Below, in pieces: positions 35,552-47,556 of a stretch of 64,000 nt of DNA (the stretch's first letter is position 1; the number at the start of each line of letters is the position of its first letter). The stretch lies in contig JAMYWO010000043.1 of the NCBI GenBank assembly GCA_024220525.1, positions 35,894 to 99,893 on the forward strand, read 5' to 3'. Position numbers and translations under genes: made by a program. The notes below the pieces were generated by a model that was given only the letters and a program-made list of their open reading frames with translations, was not told where the DNA came from and ran no database searches. The DNA is from Cochliopodium minus. Lineage: Eukaryota > Discosea > Himatismenida > Cochliopodiidae.

Positions 35552-36699
35552 CTATTTACAACAAATAACAGAACTATAAAATAAAGTAACTATTGCATTT
35601 TTCCACCAAACTGAACCTCCTTTTAAAATAATTATAATTTTTTGAATAACATTAAAAAATTACCAATGTATCCTTTCAAAACTCCCAAAATAAATCTATA
35701 ATTTTTTTTTTTTGATTTATTTCGAAACATAATTTTTAAAAATTAAATTTTACATAGAAAGCACAAATATGGAGGCAGAAACTAAAAACGTGTAATTTAG
35801 AGTTGCAAGGCCAAAAATTCTGGAATTGAGATAACTCAACAAAGGAAGTGCTAAAAATGATATAAAAAAAATGAATTAATAAAAATAAAATAAAATAATG
35901 GGTTACCTCCTATCAGCTTGAAAGTTGTTTTTTAAAAAAAAAGTTTAATTCTAAAAATAAAAGGTCTTACGATGTGAGACAGAAAAGAAAGAATAACTTT
36001 TAAAGCAGAATAATTTTTTTCTTCATGGTTCTGAATGCCGTACTTTTCAGAAAGTACAGTTTCTTTCAAAATGGGTTGGTATTTCGACAAAATAGAAAAG
36101 ATTTGCTTCGAATGAATTTCATCTATTCCCTTTTTTTTATAAATATCTATCATTTCTTGTTTGAGGATCTCTGGGTATTGCTCTAAGATCCTTATCTCTT
36201 CTTTTTTTATCGTCTCTTCGTAGTTTTTCATTTCTTTGTAAGTGAAGTAATCGTTTATCAGCATTCCTATTGCATCTGCAAGAAGGTTTGCGAATGCTAT
36301 GATCAACATGTATCCTATCGTTAGATTATCTTTTTTTTATATTAATAATTATTCAGTGAATCAAAAAAAATTTTTAAATTCTTGTTTACATGCAACACAC
36401 TAAGAGAGATTTAATTTATCAACATATGCAAATAATTGTTGGTTCTTTCACTTTTATTGAAAAAATTTATAAAATTTTCTTACGCAACATATGATTGCAA
36501 AATTGATTAAGCTGTCTGTAGATCCTAATACTATTGCTTTCTAAGTATAAAATGGTGATTTTAATTTGAATTTCGTCTAATATCAAAAGTTTCTTATGTT
36601 TTTTACAATTATTTCTGATTTATTTGATTTAGTTGTTTTAAGATTCCTTCTATCCAGAGAAAAATGGAATTCAAATAGCTTATTGTTGATTGTTTCCAT
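35552..36699 (-). CDS. VIT/CCC1-family membrane transporter, copy 1
   Basis: A vacuolar iron/manganese transporter family protein. The ATG at 36699 begins METINNKLFEFHF; exons then give KAIVLGSTDSLINFAII and YMLIIAFANLLADAIGML.NDYFTYKEMKNYE. The last part is the hallmark ANLLADaisM..gdY motif of TM2. A cytosolic helical loop follows (YKKKGIDEIHSKQIFSIL, the metal-binding domain region of VIT1), then ILSFLSHI, ALPLLSYLNSRIFGL, and a last pair of helices ending NAIVTLFYSSVICC. Five predicted TMs fit the family. One donor (near 36490, gttgcg) is weak but keeps the frame. The protein should move Fe2+ or Mn2+ into a vacuole-like store. It is head to head with copy 2. Confidence 0.75.
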
Positions 36700-36781
36700 C
36701 AAAATTAATTCTCAATTTTTATTTGTAAAAAATAAAATAAAATAGGGTTTAATTCAATAAGCTAATAAAGTGAAAAAAAAA

Positions 36782-37920
36782 ATGAGGATCAGCAAATTTG
36801 ATATGTTGGATTGGGATGAAGAAGATACTCCTTTGATGAATGAAAAAAAACACAAGTAAAAAATATACAACTTTAGTTATTAGCAAAAAAACCAAATTAA
36901 AACTTTAATCAGAGTACAATATTTGAAGATATTAACATATGCTGCAATAGATGGGGTAATTAGGTAAATTAATTAATATTTTTGTTTGAATTTATTTTTA
37001 TATCACCCAAATATTAAATTAGCACATTTGTTGCCCTATCCGTTTTAGGAATAATTGAAAAATCTGATCCTAATTTGATTTTAGCAATAGCAATCACCAA
37101 ATTGGGCAAGAATAAATATAAAATAAAAAAAAATTAAAAAATATTAAATAAAAAATCAAATAAAAAATTAGTTTCTGGTTCATTTAGGTATCAACTCCAA
37201 GAATATTTTTTTAAAAAAATTATCAAACCAAAAAATAAAGTGCAGGAATAGGAGATTGGATATCTAGGTATTTATTTATTGATTTTGCAAGAAGAGAAAG
37301 GAAAAAAGAAGAATTGTAAATTCATTTAAATTTTAAAAAATTATTCGAACATTCAACAACTTTTTTATTGAAAAAGAAATTGTAAAAAATATGTTGAGGG
37401 TGACAAAGGAAAGTTGATAGAGTTATTCGAAAACAAAGGAATGTCCAATGAAGATGCAACAAAATTTATCAGCCTAATTCTACAAAACCAAAAGTCTTTT
37501 GTGGACATCATGATGATTGAACAACACGGGTAAAAAAAATATATTAATGTTTTAATGTTTTTTAAAAAAATAAATTATTTTAGTATTTCAGAGAATATGG
37601 AATATCAAAACCCCATTAAAAATGGATTGGTTAATTTTGCATCTTTTGCAATTTTTGGTTTCATTACAATTTTGCCTTTCATTATTTATTTGATCATAAT
37701 TCAGTTTAATTCGTCTTTTGAGAACAATTTGATCCCTTTTTCTATTAGTGGAGCTTTATTTTTGATTCTTCTCATTATTTTTGGTATTATCAAATCCAAA
37801 ATCAACAATTCTGCTTGCTTTCTCACTGTTTTCATTTCCATTATTTCGGGTATTCTTTCTTCTTTTGTTGCATGTGCCCTTGGATATTTCTTTTACAAAT
37901 ATAGTGGAATAAATCCTTGA
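36782..37920 (+). CDS. VIT/CCC1-family membrane transporter, copy 2
   Basis: It starts MRISKFDMLDWDEED. Exons give KVQYLKILTYAAIDGVIS, TFVALSVLGIIEKSDPNLILAIAI, then GIGDWIS, the cytosolic loop (KLIELFENKGMSNEDATKFISLI, FVDIMMIEQHG), and three TM segments from 37600 to 37910 (FASFAIFGFITILPFIIYLII, FSISGALFLILLIIFGIIK, FLTVFISIISGILSSFVACALG). DGVIS and GIGDWIS stand where VIT proteins have DGxxT and GxGdYLS. The two introns around 37100-37245 do not resolve to a clean frame with ordinary GT..AG sites; a GC donor or a base error is likely there. The start codon lies 82 bp from that of the divergent copy 1. Confidence 0.7.
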
Positions 37921-38136
37921 AAAAACTAAAAGAAATGATTGCAATGTTTCACCAAAAGGATTCTTTGTAAATATTTTGAACTCATAAAATTTATTAAAAG
38001 AGTAAAATTAGATATTTAAAATTGGTCCAAAAGATTATTAATTGTTTGTGAGAATTGTATTTGTTGTCAGTCTTAATTTTAAATTTAATTTTTGTTTTGT
38101 GGAAATACATAAATTAAAAAATAAAAATTAAAAAAA

Positions 38137-41100
38137 ATGAAGAATATAAATGCCAAATTTATAGAAATTGAAAAAGGATTAAGATTAAGTAATAATCAAG
38201 AAAAATTACAATTGGAAAACATCTTGAAAAGTGTGGAATTGATCAATTTATATCCTTTCCCCCACATCATAAACACCATTTATCTTAGATTTTCAGATTT
38301 ATTCAAGAATACGTAAAAATTATCAAACCAAATTACAAATATTTTGAAAGATTAAAACAATGAAAACAATATAAGAACAAATTTTTTGAGATTCCAAATA
38401 TTTTTGGCGATAAATCAGACAAAAAATCAACACGACAAAATTATAGACTTAGATCAAGTTATACAGCAAATATTCGTTTGTTTGACAAGTAATGATCCTA
38501 TTGCAAGATCAATAACATTGAGGGTATTTGGTGTCATGTCTATTGTTTTGTGCGATAAACTTTTTATACATCATGGTATAAGAAAATGCTTTAATTCTCA
38601 CAACAAACAAGAATTAGAAGCGACCATTTTTGCCATAGATAAGTTTTGTGAAACATCAGTCATTTTCGCAACCAGTATTCTCGATTTAATCTCAACAAAA
38701 ATAGAAAGTAAAAGAAAAATTTATTTTTAAATAATACCTTGAAATGTATACATACTGGAAAAATATAAATTAAATTGATAAATAACATTTCATTACTCTC
38801 AATATATCTATCCAATTGATAATTTTTAAAATGTTTTAATATTGAAAGCATATATTTAGACAAATAAAAAATATTAATTTCATAATAGGCTTGGAAACGC
38901 CTAATACATTGAAATTGAAATTGATAAAGATATACAGACACATGAAATACAATTCAGAAATATTTAACAAAGCGAAAAATACCTGCAAAGAAATACTCGA
39001 AAACTTTCCAATGCTATCCTTCACCATAGTAGTATTAGAAACATTAACATCGTTATCACAACAATCATTAATAGACATTCCAAATCAAATCGAATTTCTG
39101 ATTTCTTTTTACGAGAAAGAATCACGAATCTCCGTCAAAAAACTGATCCTTGATTGCTTGAACGTCCTCTACTTGAGAGCTCCTCACTCTCCCTTCCCAA
39201 TCTCTTTCCTCTTTTCCATCTTGAAAGAGAAAGAAGATCCCCGCTTTTCCCCTCTCAAATCCAAATCACTCCTTCTCTTAACCAACATTTTCCATCACCT
39301 TTCTCTTTCCATCAATTTTAAAGAAAATAATTTTAAAAAAGATATTGATAATTATAATAATAATGATAATAATAATTATAAAAAAGATATTGAAAATCTT
39401 AATCTTAATAATGATAAAAAAAATGACAACAATAATTTAAATGTTGGTGTCATAAGAAAAGGGGACAACACGTTGAAAGAGGAGCAATTTTTCGTTATGG
39501 AAAAGTTGATGTCCAACTCCTTCTTTTCTCATCTTTCTTCCCTCGCCTTTTCTTACCTCCTTTCTCGACCTCTCTCCCTCTCTAAAGAATACATCCTCAA
39601 AATTTCCAACCTCATTTCCCTCTCTCTTTTTTCTCATTACCAAAACTCTCTAAACAATAACAACCTTATCAATAACAATAATATCAATAACAATGTCAAT
39701 AATAATATCAATAAGAATAATAAGAGTAAAAAAGAAAACAAAAATTTCCATTCAATTATTTTGAGTTCTATTTTGAGAATTGGTAATTCACATCCCTTCA
39801 CTCTTTCTCACTTTGCAAAATCCATTATTCTTGTCTTTCCTTCTACAAGTAAACAAAAAAAAATTCTTTTTAATTTTTAATTTATTTTTAAAATTTTTTT
39901 TTGGAATTAATTCTTATTTTTCGAAAAAAAAAAACAAAACAAAACAAAGAAGGAGAAAGGAAACAATACTGCAAAACTTTGGAAAAGATATCGAATAAAA
40001 TAAAAATAGAGGAGGAGGATTTATTGAAGATCTTTCATTTTTTGAAAGGAGAAAAGGACGGTAAAGTTAAATTTCCTCTCATCAATGTCCTTTTCAACTC
40101 TTATCTCCATTACCCTTCTTTTCAACGTACTTCTTTTGAAGATTCTTTTCTTTCTAATTTCCAAATCATTTTTGATGATCTCGATTATCATTTTGCTTAT
40201 ATGGTCTCAAAAGAATCTTTAATTAGAGGAGTAAAAAAAAATTTTTTTATTTTTATTTTATTTTTATTTCCATATTTTTTATTTTATTATTTTTTATTCA
40301 ATATTTATTTTTTTATTTTAATTTTTTTAATTTTTTATTTTATTTATTTTTTTAATTTCTTATTTTGGCTTTTTTTTATTTACTTTTTGAAAGTATCACA
40401 AAATAACAAGAGAAATTCTCGACAAAGTGAAAGATGGAGTGGAGACAGAAAACAATTATTTTTGGTTAGAAAGTCTCGAAAAAATCAACAAAGCAGAGCT
40501 CAAACTTTACACGAAACAACCAAACTTCAACGAATACTGCGTGATCATGGAAGAAAGCAAAACTCTTCTTTACTCTGCCTCCTTCATAAAATCTCCGCTA
40601 AAATTTCAGTTAAATTTTGTTTCGTTGAAAATCGAATTTGTTGATCTTTTTTCTTCTTTTTATTGTTTTTTAGAAGAATTTGATTGTTGTGATGATTCTC
40701 TTCATGTTGCTTTGAACGAGAAGATTTATTCTTTTCTTCGTTTGTCTCAGCTCTTCTCTCTTCTCAAACAAAACTATTTCGACATCGACCCCATCAGTTG
40801 TTCCATTCTTCATTCTTATTCTCTTTTTTCTCTCCTCTTTCATCATCTCCTTTCTTCTTTATTCACCAATAAAAATGATTTAAATAATGATAACAATAAT
40901 TTAAATGAAAATTCTTTTTTGAACGCCTTCATTTTGGAAGGAGAAAACAAAGAGGGAGATGATCATGGGAAAACTAATTTGCATTCTTCTTCCTTCCCTC
41001 TTCTTTCCTCTTTTCACTCCCCACTTTATTCTCTTTGCAAAGAAGTGATGCATCACTTACATCTCTTTTCTCAATCATCTTTTTCTTCTGACAAAAAAAT

Positions 41101-41769
41101 GCAAGAAAAAAAGAAGAGGGAGTGTATTGGTTTTTTGAAAGATTTTAAACAGAAATTATTTGAAACACCTCACCAAATCCCTCCTTATTTCTTTAAATGT
41201 AAACCTTCTGTTCAAGTTCAGTTAAACATTGAACCTACTTCTTCGTTGTCTTCTAAACAGCTTTCTAAAAAACCTAATCAACTAGGACACACCGTCAAAA
41301 TAAGTGGTGTTGTGAGTCACTTGTCCAAAGTTCCTTCTTCTTCTCAAAGAGATATCAAACATATCATCCTCAACATTTGGTCTTCCAATTTGAATCAACA
41401 AAAAGAATACAGTACTCTCAAAAAAATTATTTCCAATTCACTATCTTTCTCTTCACTTGATGATATTGTAAGCCTATTTTCTCTTTAATTTGTTTTATTT
41501 CTTTAAAAAAATTTATCAATTTTTTTAAATAGATCAAAACAGAAACACAAAATGTGAAGACCCAAAATAACTCTCCACTTACCCTTTCGGAAAAAACAAA
41601 GTTGGTTGTCAAACCTATTAACAATACCTTCTCTGTTGTTTGTGTTCTTGAATCTGAATTTCTTATTCCCAATAACATCTTTATCATTGTGGAAACTATT
41701 TTTGTTGATAAGAACAATTATGAATGGATTGTTTCTCGTCAAATATTGTCCTCAAATTCAAGTATATAA
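38137..41769 (+). CDS. INTS7: Integrator complex subunit 7
   Basis: Six exons (38137-38312, 38376-38707, 38889-39848, 39950-40230, 40394-41467, 41533-41769) join in frame to 1,019 residues, close to the ~960 of animal INTS7. It is an ARM/HEAT-type scaffold subunit of the nuclear Integrator, which cleaves snRNA and attenuated mRNA transcripts. The match is strongest in SNDPIARSITLRVFGVMSIVL, HHGIRKCFNSHNKQELEATIF, ETPNTLKLKLIKIYRHM, the QSLIDIPNQIEFLISFYEK region and NNYFWLESLEKINKAELKL. Asn-rich inserts at about 39340-39440 and 39650-39740 are extra to animal INTS7. The C-terminus is a beta-rich domain, as in the animal protein. Confidence 0.85.
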
Positions 41770-41987
41770 CAAATTTATTCAATATTTATTTTTATCGAAT
41801 TTTTAATGAAAATTAAACTTTTATATCCTTTTTGTCCAAATAATATCGAAATCTTTTCACTCCTCTGTTTAAAAAAAGGATCCATTCTTTTGTATTTGGT
41901 GATTGTATTTAAATATAAAATAAAAAAAAATTTTGTTTGAAAAAAAATAAGATAAATAAGTTATCTTTAAAATATAGTCAAAACTAA

Positions 41988-44900
41988 ATGACGAACAAGG
42001 ATGTTGATGTAATTGAATATTCCTGTTTAATTTTTGAATTTATTATTGTTTTTCTTCGAAAAAAGATAACAACACTCAAAGGGATCATGTATAAAAGGTA
42101 AAATATACAAAAATATCTTTCTTAATATTTCTTTAATAATTCTTTCTTCCAGAGGAGGATCCAATAAAAATTGGAAACAAAGATACTTTCAAGTTGCAGA
42201 CAATAAAATATGGTACTATCAAGATATCAATAAATTAGAGAATCCATTAGGATTCATCGAAATATTGAAAATATCAAAAATTGAAAATAGACCAACAGGT
42301 AACAAATTAATGAATCCAAATCAAAATATTTTTCTTTCAAAAAAATAAACAAATATATTATATTCTTAAATATATATGCCTTATTTTCCTTCAAATAATA
42401 AAATAGAAAAGGGTGGAAATGATTTCCCATTTGATTTGGTCACTCCCGAAAGAGTATTCAACATCAAATCGAAAGATATGAAAGTGAGATCAACTTGGAT
42501 AACAACTTTAGCAAAATATTTAAATTTGGAGGGTGATTCTGAAGAGATCATTGAATTTGAAAACGTAAATCTTTTTGTCAATTAAAAATAATCAATTAAT
42601 ATTAAAGAACATCTCAAAATTAAAATATAATACAAGATATTATTCCAAAAATATCTTCAATTTTGGGAATAATATACTCATCTTTTCCAATAAAATTGGA
42701 AGGAAATAAAAAAATGAAAATTTCCTCCCTTCGAAATATCAAATGGAACAATTAAACTAAATTATATTGATAATTTTGGAGGAAATTATTTATAATTAAG
42801 TAAATTTAGTAATATTATCAAAATATCTTCAAAAGAATTCAATAAAAAGTCTTTTTCCCTTTTTATTTCGCCCTTTTTTTCTCTGACCTCCATTTTTTTC
42901 ACAGACAAAAAAGAGATTCAGCATATTCAATAAAGAGAAATCAGAGACAAGAATATCAGTACAAGATATTAAAAATCCACCATCAAATGTGGCTAAGAAG
43001 ATTACGATGAATTCACCCAGTCCCAAACAAGCTATCAAACAAGAATTGATGAGAAAAGAGAGTGTTATGAATTTCGTTGTGGAGCCAAATACAACTCGTC
43101 AGAGCGAAATGAAATCTCCCAAATTCAATGAGCTCAATGAGGAGAAGAAAAAAATTTTATCAGAATTGACTTGTGCTTTCCTCGAATTTAAGAGATTGGA
43201 GCTCAAAACAAGTAAAATAAAAAAAAGATTTTAAACAATTATATAAGATCATATTGAAGGATATAAGATGAAATATAATATTATATTTCAATTTAAGGAC
43301 TAATTCAAAATTTTTATAATTTGTTGGCGGATATTAATTTATTTTCAACATAATCTCTTTTATTTGAAAACATTGAGACATATAAATGAAAATAAATCGA
43401 ATACAATTCAATTTTAATAAAAATATTCATACAACATTAACATACATATCCTAATCATTAATTGTAATTCAATACAGTGATTGCAAAATCGGAACAAGAG
43501 GGGTACAAAGTGGATGAAGTTCAGCTTTTGAAAAACATTTCGAGTTTAACGAAGAAACAATCATTTTTGGAGGGACAAATCAAACTGAAAGAAAAAAAGC
43601 TTTTCGAATTGGAGTTACAAACTTTCACTTTGGGTTCTCAATTAGGAAAAACTTTTGAAGCACTCCAATACAACGTTAATTTTATGAGAGAAAACAATAT
43701 TTATCCCGCTGCTCGTATTTTAGAAGGTGATTATTTTTTTCAATAAATTTTTTTATAATTCAATTTTTTAAAATGTTATTTTTTAATTTTTTTTTAATTA
43801 ATTTATTATTTTTTCATTATTTTATATTTTTATTTTATAATTTTAAGATGATTTTAATTTCTAATTAAATTTTCTAATTTATATTTTTATTTTTAACTGT
43901 ATTTTTATCAATTTTTGTTTTTAATTTTGTTCATTAATGTTAATGTATTATTTTTTATTTTTATTTTATTTTTTGTTTTTTTTATTATAAAGTTGATTTT
44001 TTTTATTTTAAAGATGATTTACTATTTTATTTTTTAATTTATTTTTATCAATTTTTTTTCATAAATTTTTTTTCAAATTTTTTTTTTTTGGTTAGGATTG
44101 TACAAGAAGATGATTGATGGACCAGTGGAATTTAGTCCACAAGTGATAGGGTTCATAGAAAATTTCAGGAAGGTTCTTCCCCCTCTAGAACTCAGTCTCC
44201 AAACTAAAACTGTTTTAACTGAACAGTACTCTCTCCTTCAAAAAAAGTCTGAAACTCTCAAACAAGAAACTGATGTACTCGAAAAGAAATTTGATTCTTT
44301 ATCTGTAAAATTTTTTATTTTTTTTTTGAATTTTTTTAATTTTTGTTATTAATTTTTTTTGAATTAAATTTTAGATTAGGTTTAGATTTACTTATTTTCA
44401 TTGTTCACATTATTTATTTTATTGATTTTTATTTTATATTTTTTTGATTTTTATCACATTATATTTTTAAATTTTTATTATTTTTATTTTTATTTTGTTG
44501 TTTTTTATTATCGTTTATTTTTCATTAATTCATTTTTGAAATAATATCATTAATTTATTTTTGAAATAATATTTTTATTTTTTTATTTTTTATTTTTTTA
44601 AATGGCAAATAGGACAGTCTAAAGCAATGGGAAGAACAGAAAAATACATTGCAGGAATTCACACTGAGAACAGCGAACATAACACAGACACTAAGAGAAT
44701 TGGACAAAAAGAATTTGAAAGAATGGATGAAAAAGCCCGAATCTGATAATGTCCTCGAAATCCTCGAGCAACTTTCCAAACAAACCGAACCCCTCATCAA
44801 AACTGAAGAAACTTCCGTAAAATATTATTTTTATTTTTATTTTTATTTTTTTTAAGCACATTTTATTCAATTTTTTAAAATATATTTATTTAATACCATT

Positions 44901-47191
44901 TTTAAAGTTTTATTCGCACATTATTTTTATTATTTAGTCTCATTTCATCATTTATTTTCCTATTATTTCTCAGATCATACATTTCTTATTTTCACATTAT
45001 TTTTTAAATATTTATTTTTATTTTTTTAAGTTTTATTTCTCATTTTCTATTTTCATTTGTTTTTTTATTTTTACATAATTTTTACATAATTTTACATTCA
45101 TTTTTCATTTTCTATTTTCATTTGTTTTTGTTCGTTTATTTTTACATTATTTTTTTTTTTTTTTTGAAATCCTATTTATCATTTTAAAAAATTTTTTTTT
45201 TTTTGATAGCAACTGATGGACAAAGTGACAAACACAAACATAACACAAACGCTGGAAAACACAGAGGGACTGGTACTAGAAAAAGGCACAGTGAAAGCGC
45301 TAGGCCACCAAAAGTTCCTCGAACTGATCATCGCAGGAACCAAAATCGAGCTCGAGACTGCCTCCGAGCTCTCCCTTGAGCTCATCTTCTTGTTGAACTA
45401 CAAAATCTTTTTTAAAGAGTTGGAATTGATGGAAAGACTCATTTTGATTTATTGTACCACCCCCACTACTAAGAATCAGGATGTCAATCAGTTTGATAAG
45501 CTTTTGATTCCTATTCGTGTTCGCGTTTTGAAGATCATCAAGAGTTGGATTCAGACTCATCCTTATGACTTTCACAACACCAACAATACTCTTTATAACC
45601 TCCTCACCAACTTTTTGGACAACACTGTCACTTTGACTGGTTTAAAAAAAAATTTATTCTTTTTTTTTACACTTTTTTTTACATTTTAATTTTTGTTTTA
45701 TTTTTTATTTTTATTTTTCTGATAATTTATTTATTCTTTTTTACATTTTAAATTTTTTTATTTTATATTTTTTGTTTTTATTTTTTATTCTTTTTTACAT
45801 TTTTAATTTTATTTTTTATTTTGATTATTTTTTATTTGTGATTATTTTTATTTTTTATTTTGATTTTTATTATTTTGATTATTTTTTATATTTTTTAAAA
45901 AATTTTAATAGGGTATGCTCCTATGGCTACTGCGCTCAAAAACAATCTTGAAAATCAAAATGAATATGCTTATGGTAAAAATTTTTTTTTCTTAAAATTA
46001 AAACATTCAAGATATTTTAAATGTTTAAAAAATAAAAAAAAAAAATTACTTTTAAAATTTATTTTATTCATTTGTTCAAAAAAAAATGCATTGTTTTTTT
46101 AACTTAATTAAATTTTTTTTAAAACAAATAAAAAAGGGCAAATGGACATGCCACCATCAATTTTGCCAATTAATTTTACAAGCAAATTCAAATTGGTGGA
46201 TATTGACGCAACAGAAATATCGAGACAAATAACACTGATAGATCAAGAATTGTATCAAGCGTTGGAGAACAGAGAGTTTTTAAACATGGAGTGGTCTTCT
46301 AAGGATGAGAATATTTCTCCTCATGTCAAAAGAATGATTAACCATTTCAACCGTCTTTCTGCTTTGGCTGTTTCTAGCATTGTTTCTTGTAGTGTCTTTG
46401 AAGAGAGGGTCAAACTTCTTGAAAAGTGGATTCTTGTTGCTGATGTAATAGTTTTTTTATTTTTATTGGATTTATTTTTAAAAATATTTTTAGAATATTT
46501 TTGTTTTTTTTTATTATTAATATTTAACTAATTTTTAATTTTTAATAAATTTTTTTATTTCATTTTGTATTTTTTTATTTTAAAATCTTTTTAATAATTA
46601 GATTTATTTTATTTTTTTATTTTTATTTTTCCATTTATCTTTTTATCTTTTTTTTGAATAGGAATTATTGAAATTGAGAAATTTTAATGGAGTCATGGTC
46701 ATTGGTATTTTAAAAAAAATTAGTTTCCAAAAATTTTCAAAAAATATTAAATTGTTAAATTAAAATATTTTTTTTTTATAGTTTCTTCGTTAGCAAATGT
46801 TGCAGTGAGCAGATTAAAGAAAACATTTGGGGAAATATCAAAGGAGATACAAGAGCTAAACGAAAAGCTGAGCACCCTCATGGCCAAAAACTTCAGCAAA
46901 CTGAGAAAGTTCATGGAAGAAGCCAACGCCCCCGCCATCCCTTACATCGGTGCTTTCGTCAAAGATCTCACCAGTGTTGCAGAATTGGATACAAAGATGA
47001 ATGGTTTGTGGAATCTCCGAAAGATCCAGTTGGTTGCTCAGTCTATCTTTTCTATTACCAAACATCAAAAAGTTTTTTATTTTTATCGTGAGATTCCTGA
47101 GATCCAACAGTTTATTCTTAATGATCCTGTTTTGACTGATGAGGAATGTTGGCAAAAGAGTTGTATTCTTGAGCCTAGAGAGAAAAAATAA
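41988..47191 (+). CDS. PH + coiled-coil + RasGEF protein
   Basis: About thirteen exons. The N-terminal PH domain is split over four exons: GIMYKR, GGSNKNWKQRYFQVADNKIWYY, then FPFDLVTPERVFNIKSKD and STWITTLAKYL. A long coiled-coil part follows (43470-44820; TKKQSFLEGQIKLKEKKLFELEL, LQKKSETLKQETDVLEKKF). Then come RasGEF_N (TVKALGHQKFLELIIAG..ELIFLLNYKIFFKELELMERLI, RVLKIIKSWI) and the catalytic RasGEF (KLVDIDATEISRQITLIDQELY, NFNGVMVIVSSLANVAVSRLKKTF, NAPAIPYIGAFVKDLTSVAEL). Catalytic-core residues are well kept, so it should be an active guanine-nucleotide exchange factor for a Ras protein, brought to membranes by the PH domain. Introns of 150-400 bp, unusually T-rich, separate the coiled-coil exons. 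Confidence 0.8.
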
Positions 47192-47207
47192 GATCTAAAA
47201 GCTACTT

Positions 47208-47234
47208 GGGAGGGAGGGAAGGGAAGGGGAGGGG
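47208..47234 (+). other. G-rich run with G-quadruplex potential
   Basis: Six runs of three or four G separated by one or two A, just 17 bp past the stop codon of the PH-RasGEF gene and on its sense strand, so it would be in the 3' UTR of the mRNA. Nothing else in this AT-rich window looks like it. Confidence 0.75.
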
Positions 47235-47556
47235 ACTGAAATTTCTTTCCTGATTCTTTTCTTTTCTTTTTATTTAATTTCTTTTTTTTTTTTTTGGTTT
47301 TCTTTTGCTTGGTTGTGGCTTTCCTTTCTTTTGGAAGAAAAAACTCTTTTTTTTTCTTATTTTTTTGTATTTTATTCTCATTTTATTTGTTTTTCTCTTT
47401 CAAAAAAAAAAAGGAAATTTGAAAAAATTAAAAAAAAAAAAATATTGATTAATTTTTTTAAATCTCTTATCCCCCAACAAGATATCAACAAGATCAAAGC
47501 TATTTTTTTATAAACTTTGTCTTGATTCCAATATTTATAAAAAAAAAAAAAAAAAA

